DNA of 64,000 bases from Chloroflexota bacterium (GCA_016866215.1 VGNE01000002.1:1-64000), one strand, 5' to 3'. Counted from the first letter of the stretch, positions 49,377 through 59,625 are shown. The notes: generated by a model from the sequence alone, not told the origin. A program made the numbers and translations.

Positions 49377-49448
49377 GGGGATTGCGGACTATTGACTTCG
49401 ACACGGTGAGCGAGAGACGAACCGTCAGCACAAGCGTCCGCAATCCCC
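49377..49448. repeat. 13-bp perfect inverted repeat (GGGGATTGCGGAC/GTCCGCAATCCCC) around a ~46-bp insert
   Basis: Read directly; insert contains TTCGACACGGTGAGCGAGAGACGAACCGTC. Confidence 0.8.
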
Positions 49449-49482
49449 TTAAACTTGAGACAATCTGTGGTTAAATACCTGC

Positions 49483-50340
49483 ATGGCTTTGAAATCATAC
49501 CTCCGCGCTATTATTTATGAAACAGAAAAACAGATACAAAGTGTCCGCTTTGCATCTGTGCCCAGCCCGCAAAATGACTGGCCAATTCTACTCGGCATTT
49601 CCTTTCCCAAAAGCGGCACGCATCTGCTCGACCAAATTCTACTCGGCTTTTCAAAAGTCGCGCCATTCTCAAAACGACTGCATTCTTTTTATGCCGAGTA
49701 CGAAGGCGAAAGTGGGCTCAAACGCAGTTCTGATCAAGCGCTCGCCTGGCTTGATGTGCTCCGTCCGCGTGATGTGGCTTCAGCGCACCTCTTTGCACGG
49801 CCGGATGCTATCAAGCGTGTGTGCTCGCCTGCCTTCACCCCCTATTTTATTTATCGCGATCCGCGCGATGTGGTCGTCTCTCATGTTTTTTACGTCACCC
49901 AAATGGAAACGCGTCACGTGCATCACGCTTATTATCTGTCGCTTCCCGATTTCAATGCGCGGCTCAATGTCAGTATTTTGGGGCTTCCTGATTCCGATGC
50001 GGAATTTCCAGATATTGCAGGGCGCTTCGCACCTTATCTTGATTGGCTCGATCATCCTGAAGTAATGGCGATTCATTTTGAGGATTTGATATTGGACCGC
50101 GCCGCCGCATTGACCCGCATCATGTGCCATTTTCTCGCCCGCATTCCGCTTCCTACGAACCGACAGTTGATTCTAAATTCCCTCGAAACGTCCATCAACC
50201 CGAAAAAGTCCCCGACCTTCCGCTCAGGCAAGACAGGCGAATGGAGGAAATATTTCACCGATGAACACAAGAAAATATTCAAGGATGTGGCGGGGGATTT
50301 GTTGGTGAGGCTGGGGTATGAGAAGGAAAACGATTGGTAG
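49483..50340 (+). CDS. sulfotransferase-domain protein
   Basis: LLGISFPKSGTHLLDQILLG (PAPS loop); FIYRDPRDVVVSHVFYVT. Confidence 0.85.
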   Translation: MALKSYLRAIIYETEKQIQSVRFASVPSPQNDWPILLGISFPKSGTHLLDQILLGFSKVAPFSKRLHSFYAEYEGESGLKRSSDQALAWLDVLRPRDVASAHLFARPDAIKRVCSPAFTPYFIYRDPRDVVVSHVFYVTQMETRHVHHAYYLSLPDFNARLNVSILGLPDSDAEFPDIAGRFAPYLDWLDHPEVMAIHFEDLILDRAAALTRIMCHFLARIPLPTNRQLILNSLETSINPKKSPTFRSGKTGEWRKYFTDEHKKIFKDVAGDLLVRLGYEKENDW

Positions 50341-50412
50341 ATAGGTAAACAGGTACACAGGTAAACAAGATCCGTGTCTACGTGTCTACGTATTTACCTG
50401 TATACTTCCCCC

Positions 50413-51348
50413 ATGGACTGCACCATTATCATCCGTGCCTATAACGAAGAAAAGCATCTTGGGCGTTTACTCGAGGGGATTCGTCAGCAGACTCTCAAAG
50501 ATGTGGAAGTGATTCTTGTTGATTCAGGTTCAACCGATTCAACCGCCTCGATTGCCGAGGCGTTTGGAGCTCAGATATTGAACATCCGCCCCGAGGAATT
50601 CACTTTCGGACGCTCGCTCAACAAAGGGATCAAAGAAGCGAAGGGCGAGTTTATTGTCATCGCCAGCGCGCATGTCTATCCCGTCTATCCCGACTGGCTG
50701 GAGACTTTGCTTCGTCCATTTCAAGATTATAGTATTGCATTAACTTATGGCAAGCAACGCGCACCTGAATTTGCAAAATATTCCGAGCAACAAATTTTTC
50801 ATCAGTGGTATCCCAATACAGGCAAGCTAAAACAAGCCACCGCGTTTTGCAATAATGCCAATGCCGCGATCCGAAAAAGTTTGTGGGAGAAAAATAATTA
50901 CGACGAAGCATTGACAGGATTGGAGGATTTGGCGTGGGCAAAGTGGGCCAAAGAGCAGGGACATGCTATTGCGTATGTTGCCGAGGCGGAGGTCATCCAC
51001 GCGCATCATGAAACTCCGCGCGGTGTATTCAATCGTTATCGCCGTGAAGCCATGGCCTATAAAAAAATATATCCTGAATCACATTTTAATGTGTATGATT
51101 TTTTGCGTCTGACTACAACAAATATTTTGAGTGACCTGTGGCATGCCGCGCGTGAACGTGTGTTGTGGAAAAACATCACTTCGATCTTCTGGTTTCGCTT
51201 TATGCAATTTCACGGCACGCGCCTGGGACACCGCGAGACGAGCCTCGTCACCCCGCAGCTGCGCGAGACTTTTTATTATGCCAGGGAGAGGAAACCGAAA
51301 GATGGCGTGAAAAGGGACATCGAACCGATAAGCTATGACGGGGAATAA
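50413..51348 (+). CDS. glycosyltransferase family 2
   Basis: MDCTIIIRAYNEEKHLGRLLEGIRQQTLKDVEVILVDSGSTDSTASIAEAFGA. Confidence 0.93.
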   Translation: MDCTIIIRAYNEEKHLGRLLEGIRQQTLKDVEVILVDSGSTDSTASIAEAFGAQILNIRPEEFTFGRSLNKGIKEAKGEFIVIASAHVYPVYPDWLETLLRPFQDYSIALTYGKQRAPEFAKYSEQQIFHQWYPNTGKLKQATAFCNNANAAIRKSLWEKNNYDEALTGLEDLAWAKWAKEQGHAIAYVAEAEVIHAHHETPRGVFNRYRREAMAYKKIYPESHFNVYDFLRLTTTNILSDLWHAARERVLWKNITSIFWFRFMQFHGTRLGHRETSLVTPQLRETFYYARERKPKDGVKRDIEPISYDGE

Positions 51349-51378
51349 GTTGTTAATTTCCCTTCGTTAACCAGGGTT

Positions 51379-52359
51379 CTAACGTTTTTCAATTAACTTG
51401 AAACGCGTAAACACCCAGGGCGCGCCGCCCGTCACCCACCAACCCACCAAGGCATAACGAACAAAGCGCAAGGAATAAACAAGGAGTCCATCGCCGCGCG
51501 GGAAAATTTCGCCCAGTCCCATCCAAAGGATGAGGACGCCGATCAAGCCGATGACGTAACGAAGAGCGCGCATCCAGACCGGTCCCGAGGCCTGATACCC
51601 GCCCAGGGACACGATCCACGCGAGGCCAAATGTCAGCCCGAAGAAGGTCCCTGCTGAGGTGAAGATCCCGTTCGGGTCAATCGGAGCAGGCTCCACGCTC
51701 CCGCCGCGAAGCGCGTTTTCCATCCACTCAAGAGGGAGTTGATAGCCGCTCCTCAATGAAACCACAGCCCATCCCATTGCAACGAAAACCATCGAAACCA
51801 GAAATACAATCAAGGTTTGTTGTCCGAATGTTTTATTCGCAAGCCATGCGGCCACTGGATCCCAAAAACGGATAAATGCCCACAAGATCACTGCGCCGAA
51901 CAGCCAGCCAATGAACACGTCATGCGGGAAATGAGAGCCGAGGTAAATGCGTGAAAAACCGATCAGGAAAATAAGCAGGAGGGCAACAACCCACACCCAA
52001 ACCTGGCGGCGGGATGCGGCAATGATTCCCCAAACGCTCATGGCATTTTGGGCGTGACCAGAGGGAATGCCGAATGACGTTTCCGCCCACAGTGCGCGGA
52101 CGTGTGAACTGGCCCAATAGGGGCGCGGTCCTGCAAAGAGCAATTTACTCATGTAGTTAAACATATTGCTGGTGACGAGGATAAATCCCACCCGCACGCC
52201 AATCACTGAGTCGATGCTCCAGTAGATTAAAGGCAGAACGAGGAAAAAGAAATCCTCCGTGCCGAGGTAGCTAAAGAAACGCATGGGGGCGATTAACCAA
52301 TCCCCCGCACTTTGCATGGCAATCACAAAGGCAATGCCACTATCAATCAAGGTCTGCAT
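51379..52359 (-). CDS. PAP2-family phosphatase
   Basis: GPRPYW...FGIPSGHAQNAMSVWG...RIYLGSHFPHDVFIGWLFG. Confidence 0.92.
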   Translation of the reverse strand: MQTLIDSGIAFVIAMQSAGDWLIAPMRFFSYLGTEDFFFLVLPLIYWSIDSVIGVRVGFILVTSNMFNYMSKLLFAGPRPYWASSHVRALWAETSFGIPSGHAQNAMSVWGIIAASRRQVWVWVVALLLIFLIGFSRIYLGSHFPHDVFIGWLFGAVILWAFIRFWDPVAAWLANKTFGQQTLIVFLVSMVFVAMGWAVVSLRSGYQLPLEWMENALRGGSVEPAPIDPNGIFTSAGTFFGLTFGLAWIVSLGGYQASGPVWMRALRYVIGLIGVLILWMGLGEIFPRGDGLLVYSLRFVRYALVGWWVTGGAPWVFTRFKLIEKR

Positions 52360-52428
52360 AGGTCCTCCAATGGATTTTTAATCGTATTGCGATTGACGAG
52401 GATACTGCCTTCATTGTACACTCAAAGG

Positions 52429-54762
52429 ATGGAAAAATCATCTGCGCGCTGGTGGGATCTTCCCTCCGCTATTTTTTTATTTCTAGCAATCCTGTTCTCA
52501 GCATGGCGCTTGCAATCCACCGGCTGGACAGATGGGCTTGAACACGTCCGCAATGTGGCTTTGCTGGGATTGATCATCGGGTTGGCGCTGGGGCAAAGTA
52601 GTTATCAAAGGCGCGGGATTGTGCTTTTATCCATCGGGTATATGCTGGTCGTTTTCTGCTGGCAATGGCTCGGATTTATGGAATTTACAGAAGAGCAGAA
52701 CTATTTAGGGGATAAACTTTTAATCCTGGTCAGCAGATTATTGCTGGGATTGAGCGAATTCGCTTCAAATAGACCTGTCAAAGATCCGCTGTTTTTTGTA
52801 GCTCTTCTTTGCATCCCTTTCTGGTTCACAAGTCTATTCAGCGGATATCAATTGACCCGCCATGCCAATGGGCTTGCCGCTGTTTTACCGAGCGGATTCC
52901 TGATGTTCGTCATTTACCTTATCCACTACACCGCCAAAGATTACAGCTGGCTGTTCGGCGCTTATCTATTCATGACACTGCTCCTGCTCGGACGTCAAAA
53001 ATATCTGGCCGATCGGAAAAATTGGAGGGAAAAACGTGTGCAGATTTCCGCAGAAAGCGGCCTGGATTTCAATAACACCATCATGATCAGCGCGGCAGTT
53101 TTGATCATTCTGGTGTGGGTGCTTCCAGGTACTCTGCCATTTAACCCGCAGGCAAGGAAAGCATGGCAGAGAATATCGAGGGACTGGTCCTCAAAAGATG
53201 AACGCCTTGAAAACATGTTTGCATCAGTAAAGAAAGAAAACCAGCCATCTAAAGATTACTATCGAAATGAATTACCGCTTGGCACACGAATCTCACTAAG
53301 CGAGTCTGTGGCTTTCCTTGTTTATGCGCCATCCGCTGCCCGTAATTTCCCGCGGCTATACTGGCGCGGACGTGTTTATGACCACTTTGAAGAAGGCCGT
53401 TGGTCAACTGCTGATGTGGAAGGTAAAAACTATAAACCACAAGACGGCGATTTTGAGATCCCGGATACGGAGAACCGCGAAAAAATAAATTTCACGTATA
53501 ACGTTTACATTAAAGGACAGACCATCCTTTACACTGCGGCGCAGCCCACTTGGGTAAGTCATCCAGCGAATATCGCCCACACCAAAATCCCTGCTAAAAA
53601 AGAGGAAGGGGAGGAAGTTATGGATATTGTGACACTACAAGCGTCGCCTTATCTGGAAGCGGGAGAGTCGTATCACTCCACTGCCCTGCTTGCCAACCCA
53701 ACCATCCCTGAATTGCAGGAAACCGGGCAGGAGTATCCCGAATGGGTCACGGAAAAATACCTGCAATTACCTGCAGATTTCTCCCCGCGTATCCAGGCGC
53801 TTGCATTGGAAATTACCACTGCTTACCACAACCCCTACGATAAAGCTGCCGCGATCACGAACTATCTGCGCTCGGAAATCGAGTACGCCCCATCCGTCTC
53901 CTTTCCAGAAGGTACTGTTGACAGACTGGAGTATTTTTTATTTGAGGGCAAACAAGGCTTTTGTAATTATTACGCCAGCGCCGAAGTATTAATGCTTCGC
54001 TCTGTCGGCGTGCCGGCGCGGCTGGCAGTTGGTTTTGCGCAAGGAGAACCGAACTTACAAAGAACTTTTTACACCGTACGCGAACGTGACGCGCACGCCT
54101 GGCCTGAAGTATATTTCCCGGGGTATGGCTGGATCGAATTTGAGCCGACTGGAAACCAAGCTCCCATAGAACGTTCGCTCGAACGAGAAGAACAGCCTGA
54201 TGTCAGTCTCGACCCGGCCATCAACCCGGCGAATCCAGAAGAGCTGGCACAGGAGGAACCTGAATCCGTTCCGCCCATCGAACGACAGGATAGCTTCCCA
54301 TCGCGCGCGCAGATCGTCCAACTCAGTCTTTTTGGCGGAATATCTCTGCTGATCATCGTTGGATTCTTTCTTAAGCGACGCTACGCGCCAAATATGCAAA
54401 CAGCGCTAATCCTAAAGAACATGGCTGAGCGAAGTGGCTGGGGAACCCCGGCGTGGTTGATTAGATGGATACACTGGACAACGCTGACTCCCATTGAAAG
54501 ATATTTTCATAGCATCAATGCCAGCCTGCAGTGGCTGGGAAAACCTCAACCGCTTCACATCACAGCCGCAGAACGCACTGCCATTTTAATGGAGCTCCTT
54601 CCCTCCGCCTCGCCATCCATCGAAATTTTGCGGGATGAACATCAATCCGCCCTGTTCAGCCCGCGCGAAGGGAATGCACTAATTGCGCGCCGTGCGGCAT
54701 GGACGATCATTTATCAAGCCATAACAAGACGTATTAAGATCTTCGTCTTGGGATACAATTAG
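52429..54762 (+). CDS. transglutaminase-like (TgpA-type) membrane protein
   Basis: FEGKQGFCNYYASAEVLMLRSVGVPARLAVGFAQGE...RDAHAWPEVYFPGYGWIEFEPTG. Confidence 0.92.
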   Translation: MEKSSARWWDLPSAIFLFLAILFSAWRLQSTGWTDGLEHVRNVALLGLIIGLALGQSSYQRRGIVLLSIGYMLVVFCWQWLGFMEFTEEQNYLGDKLLILVSRLLLGLSEFASNRPVKDPLFFVALLCIPFWFTSLFSGYQLTRHANGLAAVLPSGFLMFVIYLIHYTAKDYSWLFGAYLFMTLLLLGRQKYLADRKNWREKRVQISAESGLDFNNTIMISAAVLIILVWVLPGTLPFNPQARKAWQRISRDWSSKDERLENMFASVKKENQPSKDYYRNELPLGTRISLSESVAFLVYAPSAARNFPRLYWRGRVYDHFEEGRWSTADVEGKNYKPQDGDFEIPDTENREKINFTYNVYIKGQTILYTAAQPTWVSHPANIAHTKIPAKKEEGEEVMDIVTLQASPYLEAGESYHSTALLANPTIPELQETGQEYPEWVTEKYLQLPADFSPRIQALALEITTAYHNPYDKAAAITNYLRSEIEYAPSVSFPEGTVDRLEYFLFEGKQGFCNYYASAEVLMLRSVGVPARLAVGFAQGEPNLQRTFYTVRERDAHAWPEVYFPGYGWIEFEPTGNQAPIERSLEREEQPDVSLDPAINPANPEELAQEEPESVPPIERQDSFPSRAQIVQLSLFGGISLLIIVGFFLKRRYAPNMQTALILKNMAERSGWGTPAWLIRWIHWTTLTPIERYFHSINASLQWLGKPQPLHITAAERTAILMELLPSASPSIEILRDEHQSALFSPREGNALIARRAAWTIIYQAITRRIKIFVLGYN

Positions 54763-54778
54763 CCAAATTAGCAGGAAT

Positions 54779-55014
54779 TACAGAAAATCCTCGGTTTGAT
54801 CGGTACCGAAAAAAGACTGGAATACACCGCGATCAGCGACAGTGTCAACACTGCTAAACGCATCCAGGAGAATTCGGACAAGAACCAGATTCTGATCAGT
54901 AAAGTTGCGTATGAACGGGTCAAGAAACAAGTGGAAGCCAAATCCTACGCCGAAATGAAATTGAAAGGCAAGGAACATCCGCTTGAGGTGTTTGAGGTGC
55001 TGGGGATGAAGTGA
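54779..55014 (+). pseudogene. C-terminal remnant of a class III adenylate/guanylate cyclase domain
   Basis: QKILGLIGTEKRLEYTAISDSVNTAKRIQENSDKNQILISKVAYERVKKQVEAKSYAEMKLKGKEHPLEVFEVLGMK; no N-terminal catalytic half. Confidence 0.8.
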
Positions 55015-55061
55015 GAAGGGGAAAGAGGGTAAGTTGTGATGGGCAATAAGTAATTGGGAGA

Positions 55062-56168
55062 TTACCAATTACCATCCCCCACCCTCTCTACAAACCTCAC
55101 CAAACTTTCCAAACCTTTCATTACTGGATCAATATCAATAAATTCATTCGTTGTATGTGCGCCGCCTCCGGTTGTAATCCCCATGACGACAGCGGGAATA
55201 TTTCGGCTCAATGGAATATTCGCGTCGGTTGAGCCTGTTGTAAGGGTTACATCTACAACCTGTTCTTGCGAACACTTAATTGCTAATTGCACGAATTCAT
55301 GCTTTTCCGAAATTCCACCCGCAGGTCTTTCACCGATGGCCTCCGCCATGATCTTCACACCTGCGCGGCTTGCATGAGTGATCAACTCTTCCACTTGATG
55401 CACCAGCCTCGCCAGCGTTTTTGGATCTTCCGAGCGCAGGTCTACTTCACATTTTGCGTCCGAGGCCAGCACATTGACACCCGTGCCTCCGCCAATCGTG
55501 CCAACGTTCAACGTTGTGCGAGGTTCGCGCGGCAATCGGATCGCGGTCAATTTTGTGATCAATGAGACAAGTTCATGGACCGCCGAAGGCTGGCCATAAT
55601 CAGACCATGAATGTCCGCCCGCAGTTTTTGCAGTAATGCGATACCTCTTCACGCCAATTGCGCGATGATAGACATGCCCAAACGCAAGCCCTTCCAGCAC
55701 GAGGTAACCAAGCACATGAGTACCAAACCGTTCCACCACAGCCCGCATCCCTCGCAGGTCACCGAGACCCTCCTCCCCAACATTTGCCACAAACCAGACG
55801 TCATTTTGTAACGTGATTTTCCTCTCACGCAAGGAACAGATGATTCCAAACAACGCAGCGACGCCGAGTGAATTATCGCCGATGCCCGGTGCGACGATTT
55901 TTTTCGCTTCCTTCTTAATCTGCAAGTTGACAGTGGCAGGAAAGACGGTATCCAAATGAGCAGATACGATCAAAGCCTTCGTCTTCTTCTGTTTCCCCGG
56001 CAATCGCGCGAAGACATTTCCCAATGAATCCACCGAAACATCCTTAAGTTTTTCTTTGATAAAAAGTTCGCGCACAAATTCACCCCGCTCTCCCTCCGCA
56101 AAGGTTGGCGCGGGGATTTGCTGTATTTGGATGGCAAGGTCAATGATTTGGGTTGGAAGATTATTCAT
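55062..56168 (-). CDS. M20/M28-type zinc metallopeptidase
   Basis: ALIVSAHLDTVFP; GIGDNSLGVAALFGI; NVGEEGLGDLRG. Confidence 0.9.
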   Translation of the reverse strand: MNNLPTQIIDLAIQIQQIPAPTFAEGERGEFVRELFIKEKLKDVSVDSLGNVFARLPGKQKKTKALIVSAHLDTVFPATVNLQIKKEAKKIVAPGIGDNSLGVAALFGIICSLRERKITLQNDVWFVANVGEEGLGDLRGMRAVVERFGTHVLGYLVLEGLAFGHVYHRAIGVKRYRITAKTAGGHSWSDYGQPSAVHELVSLITKLTAIRLPREPRTTLNVGTIGGGTGVNVLASDAKCEVDLRSEDPKTLARLVHQVEELITHASRAGVKIMAEAIGERPAGGISEKHEFVQLAIKCSQEQVVDVTLTTGSTDANIPLSRNIPAVVMGITTGGGAHTTNEFIDIDPVMKGLESLVRFVERVGDGNW

Positions 56169-56285
56169 GGGTTAAGTATACAGGCTGGTAAACAAGTAGA
56201 CAGGTAAACAGGTAAACAAGTAATGCGCGTTGAACGTTGAAAGTTGAAAGTTCCACTTCATCATTCACCCTTCATCATTCATCCT

Positions 56286-57305
56286 TTATATCTCCCGCGC
56301 CATTTCTTGTAATGTATGCAAACGCGCTTCAGCCAGTCCGGGCAGAACTTCCAGCGGATAAAATGGGCCGCTGCCTTCGATTTTCAATGAAGCAGAAACA
56401 CTTCCATGTATTGCCGCCATGAGAGGGTCGTTTGTCTTCTGAAAGCCGGCCAGGTAGCCGCCGCAAAACGCATCTCCTGCGCCGGTCGGGTCTGCCAGGC
56501 GCGAAGAGTAGGCAGGAACTTCGTAACGATGATTTCCTGCGGCATCAAATACCAATTGACCGAGAGCGCCGCGTTTTATGACAATGATCTGCGGCCCATA
56601 CTGACTGACCTGCTGCGCCATCTCCCACAAGTCATTGGTCTCACCCCAAAAGAGCGCACGCACTTCATCTTCTGAGGGTTGAAAGACAGTAACCCCTTGC
56701 AATACCAATCGCAGGTCGCGCCAAAAGCTGGTGGTCATATAGCCGGGAGCAGGGTCCAGGCTGACGGTCTGATTTGAGCCGCCTTTAAAGAGGTTGACCA
56801 TCTGGCTCTGGCTGACAAAGTCAAAGGGGCAGAGATGCACATGGCGGACATCCCGAAAATATTTTGGCACATCCAGCGCGGCGGGAGAGGCGGCATCTGG
56901 TTCGCGCGGGTCTTTGCGCGCTTCATCTACAGGGAGATAGCCAAGCAAGGCTTTTGGAAAAGGCAATTGGCGGCGCGCAAAATGAGTAACTGCATTGGAT
57001 TGACTACGCTCATTTGAATCCGTATAGGCAATGAAACTACGCAAATCAATGTTTTGTGATCCATGCAGTGTGATAATGCCGCGAATATCAAAACCGCGTT
57101 TTTCGAGGTCACGCAGCCAGGCCTGTGGATAGTCCTCACTGACACGCCCAAGCAAACCTGCATTCGCGTTCGCGTCCCAAACCGCAAGCCCGCCTGCGGC
57201 ATACAGCAAATTGCCCCCGGGCGAATCCAGGAGCGGGTTCCCCAATGGCGGCAGGATATATTCGCGGGTAAGCTTACCGGCGATGACAAATGTTGGACTC
57301 GTCAT
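56286..57305 (-). CDS. PfkB-family carbohydrate kinase
   Basis: IIVIKRGALGQLVFDAAGNHRYEVPAYSSRLADPTGAGDAFCGGYLAG. Confidence 0.92.
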   Translation of the reverse strand: MTSPTFVIAGKLTREYILPPLGNPLLDSPGGNLLYAAGGLAVWDANANAGLLGRVSEDYPQAWLRDLEKRGFDIRGIITLHGSQNIDLRSFIAYTDSNERSQSNAVTHFARRQLPFPKALLGYLPVDEARKDPREPDAASPAALDVPKYFRDVRHVHLCPFDFVSQSQMVNLFKGGSNQTVSLDPAPGYMTTSFWRDLRLVLQGVTVFQPSEDEVRALFWGETNDLWEMAQQVSQYGPQIIVIKRGALGQLVFDAAGNHRYEVPAYSSRLADPTGAGDAFCGGYLAGFQKTNDPLMAAIHGSVSASLKIEGSGPFYPLEVLPGLAEARLHTLQEMAREI

Positions 57306-57378
57306 TTTCCCAAGTATATAAGGTGACAGTCACTTTGCCCACTCCGCTTCGTTTTGGTATGCTCGGCAGTAGTGACCC

Positions 57379-57927
57379 TCACCTTTTTCTCATCCAGGCC
57401 GGTTTTTGCGCGGCAACCTTTTGATAAATGGAACAATCTTCTTGATGAGCACCCGGCAAATAACCCGTAGATATGAGAAACTCATTGACAATCTCACTGC
57501 CAGTGAAGACGAAGGTTTTCTTGAAAATTTTTGACCAACCATCTTTTGTTAATGGGTGATTCGCGTCCAGCCAGCCTTTGAAGGAGCCATATTCTTTTCT
57601 GAGTTCGAGTATCGTCTGCGCGTTGACAATGGCCGCATTAACCTTTAGGCGGTTGCGAATAATACCCGCATCTTCCAGCAAACAAGCGCGGTCTTTCTCA
57701 CTATACCTTGCGATCTTCTCGATCTTGAAATCGTCGTAGGCTTTATGAAAATTATCCGCCTTCTTCAGGATCGTTATCCATGAAAGCCCGGCCTGGTTGA
57801 TCTCAAGAATAAGGCGTTCGAATAATTCATCGTCATCTTTTAACGGAAAGCCATATTGGGAATCGTGATAGTTTTTATTAAAGGTGTCTTCCGGGTGGGA
57901 ATTGCAGTAATCGCAGTAAGAGGTCAT
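57379..57927 (-). CDS. tag: DNA-3-methyladenine glycosylase I
   Basis: DDDELFERLILEINQAGLSWITILKKADNFHKAYDDFKIEKIARY. Confidence 0.93.
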   Translation of the reverse strand: MTSYCDYCNSHPEDTFNKNYHDSQYGFPLKDDDELFERLILEINQAGLSWITILKKADNFHKAYDDFKIEKIARYSEKDRACLLEDAGIIRNRLKVNAAIVNAQTILELRKEYGSFKGWLDANHPLTKDGWSKIFKKTFVFTGSEIVNEFLISTGYLPGAHQEDCSIYQKVAAQKPAWMRKR

Positions 57928-58008
57928 GATGCAATTTTACTATGGTTGAGTAAAGACAAAAGTCGTCATACCTGAATTCGAGGCACAACTACTCAGAGCG
58001 GTTGGAAG

Positions 58009-58149
58009 GTCTCTGCCTTCCTGGTGGAGCAAGTCTACGCCAAAGGACTCAAAATTACCAAGGAGGTGATGGAAAGTTTGAATCTTGAACGACATGGTAC
58101 TTGCCCAAATTGGAACTACACCATTCGCTCGCGCTTTTCTTCTGCTTGA
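58009..58149 (+). pseudogene. C-terminal remnant of an ISAzo13-like transposase
   Basis: VSAFLVEQVYAKGLKITKEVMESLNLERHGTCPNWNYTIRSRFSSA*. Confidence 0.6.
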
Positions 58150-58550
58150 GATCGATTGTTAAAGTACGGAAGTTATTTTTGCACAACTACTAAGCGAAAC
58201 GGAGCGAATTCACCGCTTCGATAACCTGTGCGGGTATCGGTGGATGAATTGCGATAATTCATCTGGAATTACGTCAAGTTCGAAAAAGACAAATCGTAAC
58301 AAGAGCCATTGCTGAATTATAACAATCACAAAACTATTGTTTTTCATCGCCAGCGTTGTATAATAATATTGTACCGTTTTCCGCACTTCAAACAACCAGG
58401 AGGGTTTTATGAAAACCTTACAAAGGCTGGCTCAAACGCGCATCATCGCACCAACAATAGTCATCAGGGAAGTTACAAAGCGGCCGAAGAATTTCTGCCG
58501 ATGTCGAATCACTACTATCAACAGTGCGGCACTTGAAAGGAGTTGATTAC

Positions 58551-59615
58551 ATGAAACTAAATCACATTTTCAAGTTACTTTGCATGCTGGTCATGCTATC
58601 ATTGCTCAGTGCGTGCGGATCAGAATCATCCGCAGGCACTTCCGTGTGGATTGACGTGCCAGTCAACGGGCTGGTTTTCCCGTCCGTGCAAGCGATCGAG
58701 ATCGAGGGACACGCCGCTTCGTCGGCGGGTGTCAGCCGCGTCGAGATCTGGATCAACGGCGCGCTGCTGACCACGATCAACGACCCGCCCACAGAAGGCG
58801 AACTGGCGAGTTTCCACGCCGAATGGACGCCCTCCGCGCCCGGCGAATACACTCTCCAGGCGATAGCCTTTGGCGCGGACGGGGCGGCCAGCGCGCCGGA
58901 TTCGGCGCGCGTCACGTTTGGGGACGTGGTGGTCACCCTGGTCATTTCGGTGACGCCAGTGGTCACTGATACGCCCACCCCGGTCATTTCGGTGACGCCG
59001 GTGGTCACTGATACGCCTACCATTCCGATTCCCGGCGCAGTCATTCAGTTTTGGGCCGAGCCAGCCGAAATCGAGGCGGGAGCGTGTACCGATATCCGCT
59101 GGCATGTCGAAAATGTGAGTCGAGTCGTCTTCGGCGGAATTGATCAGCCTTTCGATTGGTCGTACCGCGATTGCCTGTGCGCCAGTCAACGCTACACACT
59201 GACCGTTGTTCACCTTAACGACTCCGAGGAAAGACGCACGGTGGATATTGCCGTGAGTGGGTCTTGTGTTACGCCCACCTCACCGCCTCCGCAGGATACA
59301 ACACCTCCGCCCGCCCCGGTGCCTGCTGTGCCTGCCAATGGTTTGACGATTTCCTGCAAGGCATCGCAAAGTTTGGTCTGGCTGCCGGTGGATGATCCCA
59401 GCGGCATCGCTGAGTATCGCGTGGAGATTCAGCGACATTCCGGCGATAACAACTGGCAGGCCGCGCCGGGTGGTTCGATCAGCCTGGCGGATAAAACCAC
59501 GAGCGTGCCTGTCGAATGCGGCTGGTATTACCGCTGGCGCGTGCGCGCCGTGGACGGGGCAGGGAACGTTGGCGGATGGTCCGGCTGGTCGCAGTTCGCG
59601 ATCACGCTGAGTTGA
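58551..59615 (+). CDS. lipoprotein with Ig-like/fibronectin-like domains
   Basis: MKLNHIFKLLCMLVMLSLLSACGS lipobox; Ig-like and FN3-like segments. Confidence 0.85.
   Translation: MKLNHIFKLLCMLVMLSLLSACGSESSAGTSVWIDVPVNGLVFPSVQAIEIEGHAASSAGVSRVEIWINGALLTTINDPPTEGELASFHAEWTPSAPGEYTLQAIAFGADGAASAPDSARVTFGDVVVTLVISVTPVVTDTPTPVISVTPVVTDTPTIPIPGAVIQFWAEPAEIEAGACTDIRWHVENVSRVVFGGIDQPFDWSYRDCLCASQRYTLTVVHLNDSEERRTVDIAVSGSCVTPTSPPPQDTTPPPAPVPAVPANGLTISCKASQSLVWLPVDDPSGIAEYRVEIQRHSGDNNWQAAPGGSISLADKTTSVPVECGWYYRWRVRAVDGAGNVGGWSGWSQFAITLS
58941..59021 (+). repeat. 42-bp in-frame tandem repeat (VISVTPVVTDTPTP x2)
   Basis: GTCATTTCGGTGACGCCRGTGGTCACTGATACGCCYACC duplicated. Confidence 0.9.
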
Positions 59616-59625
59616 GGAGGCGGAG

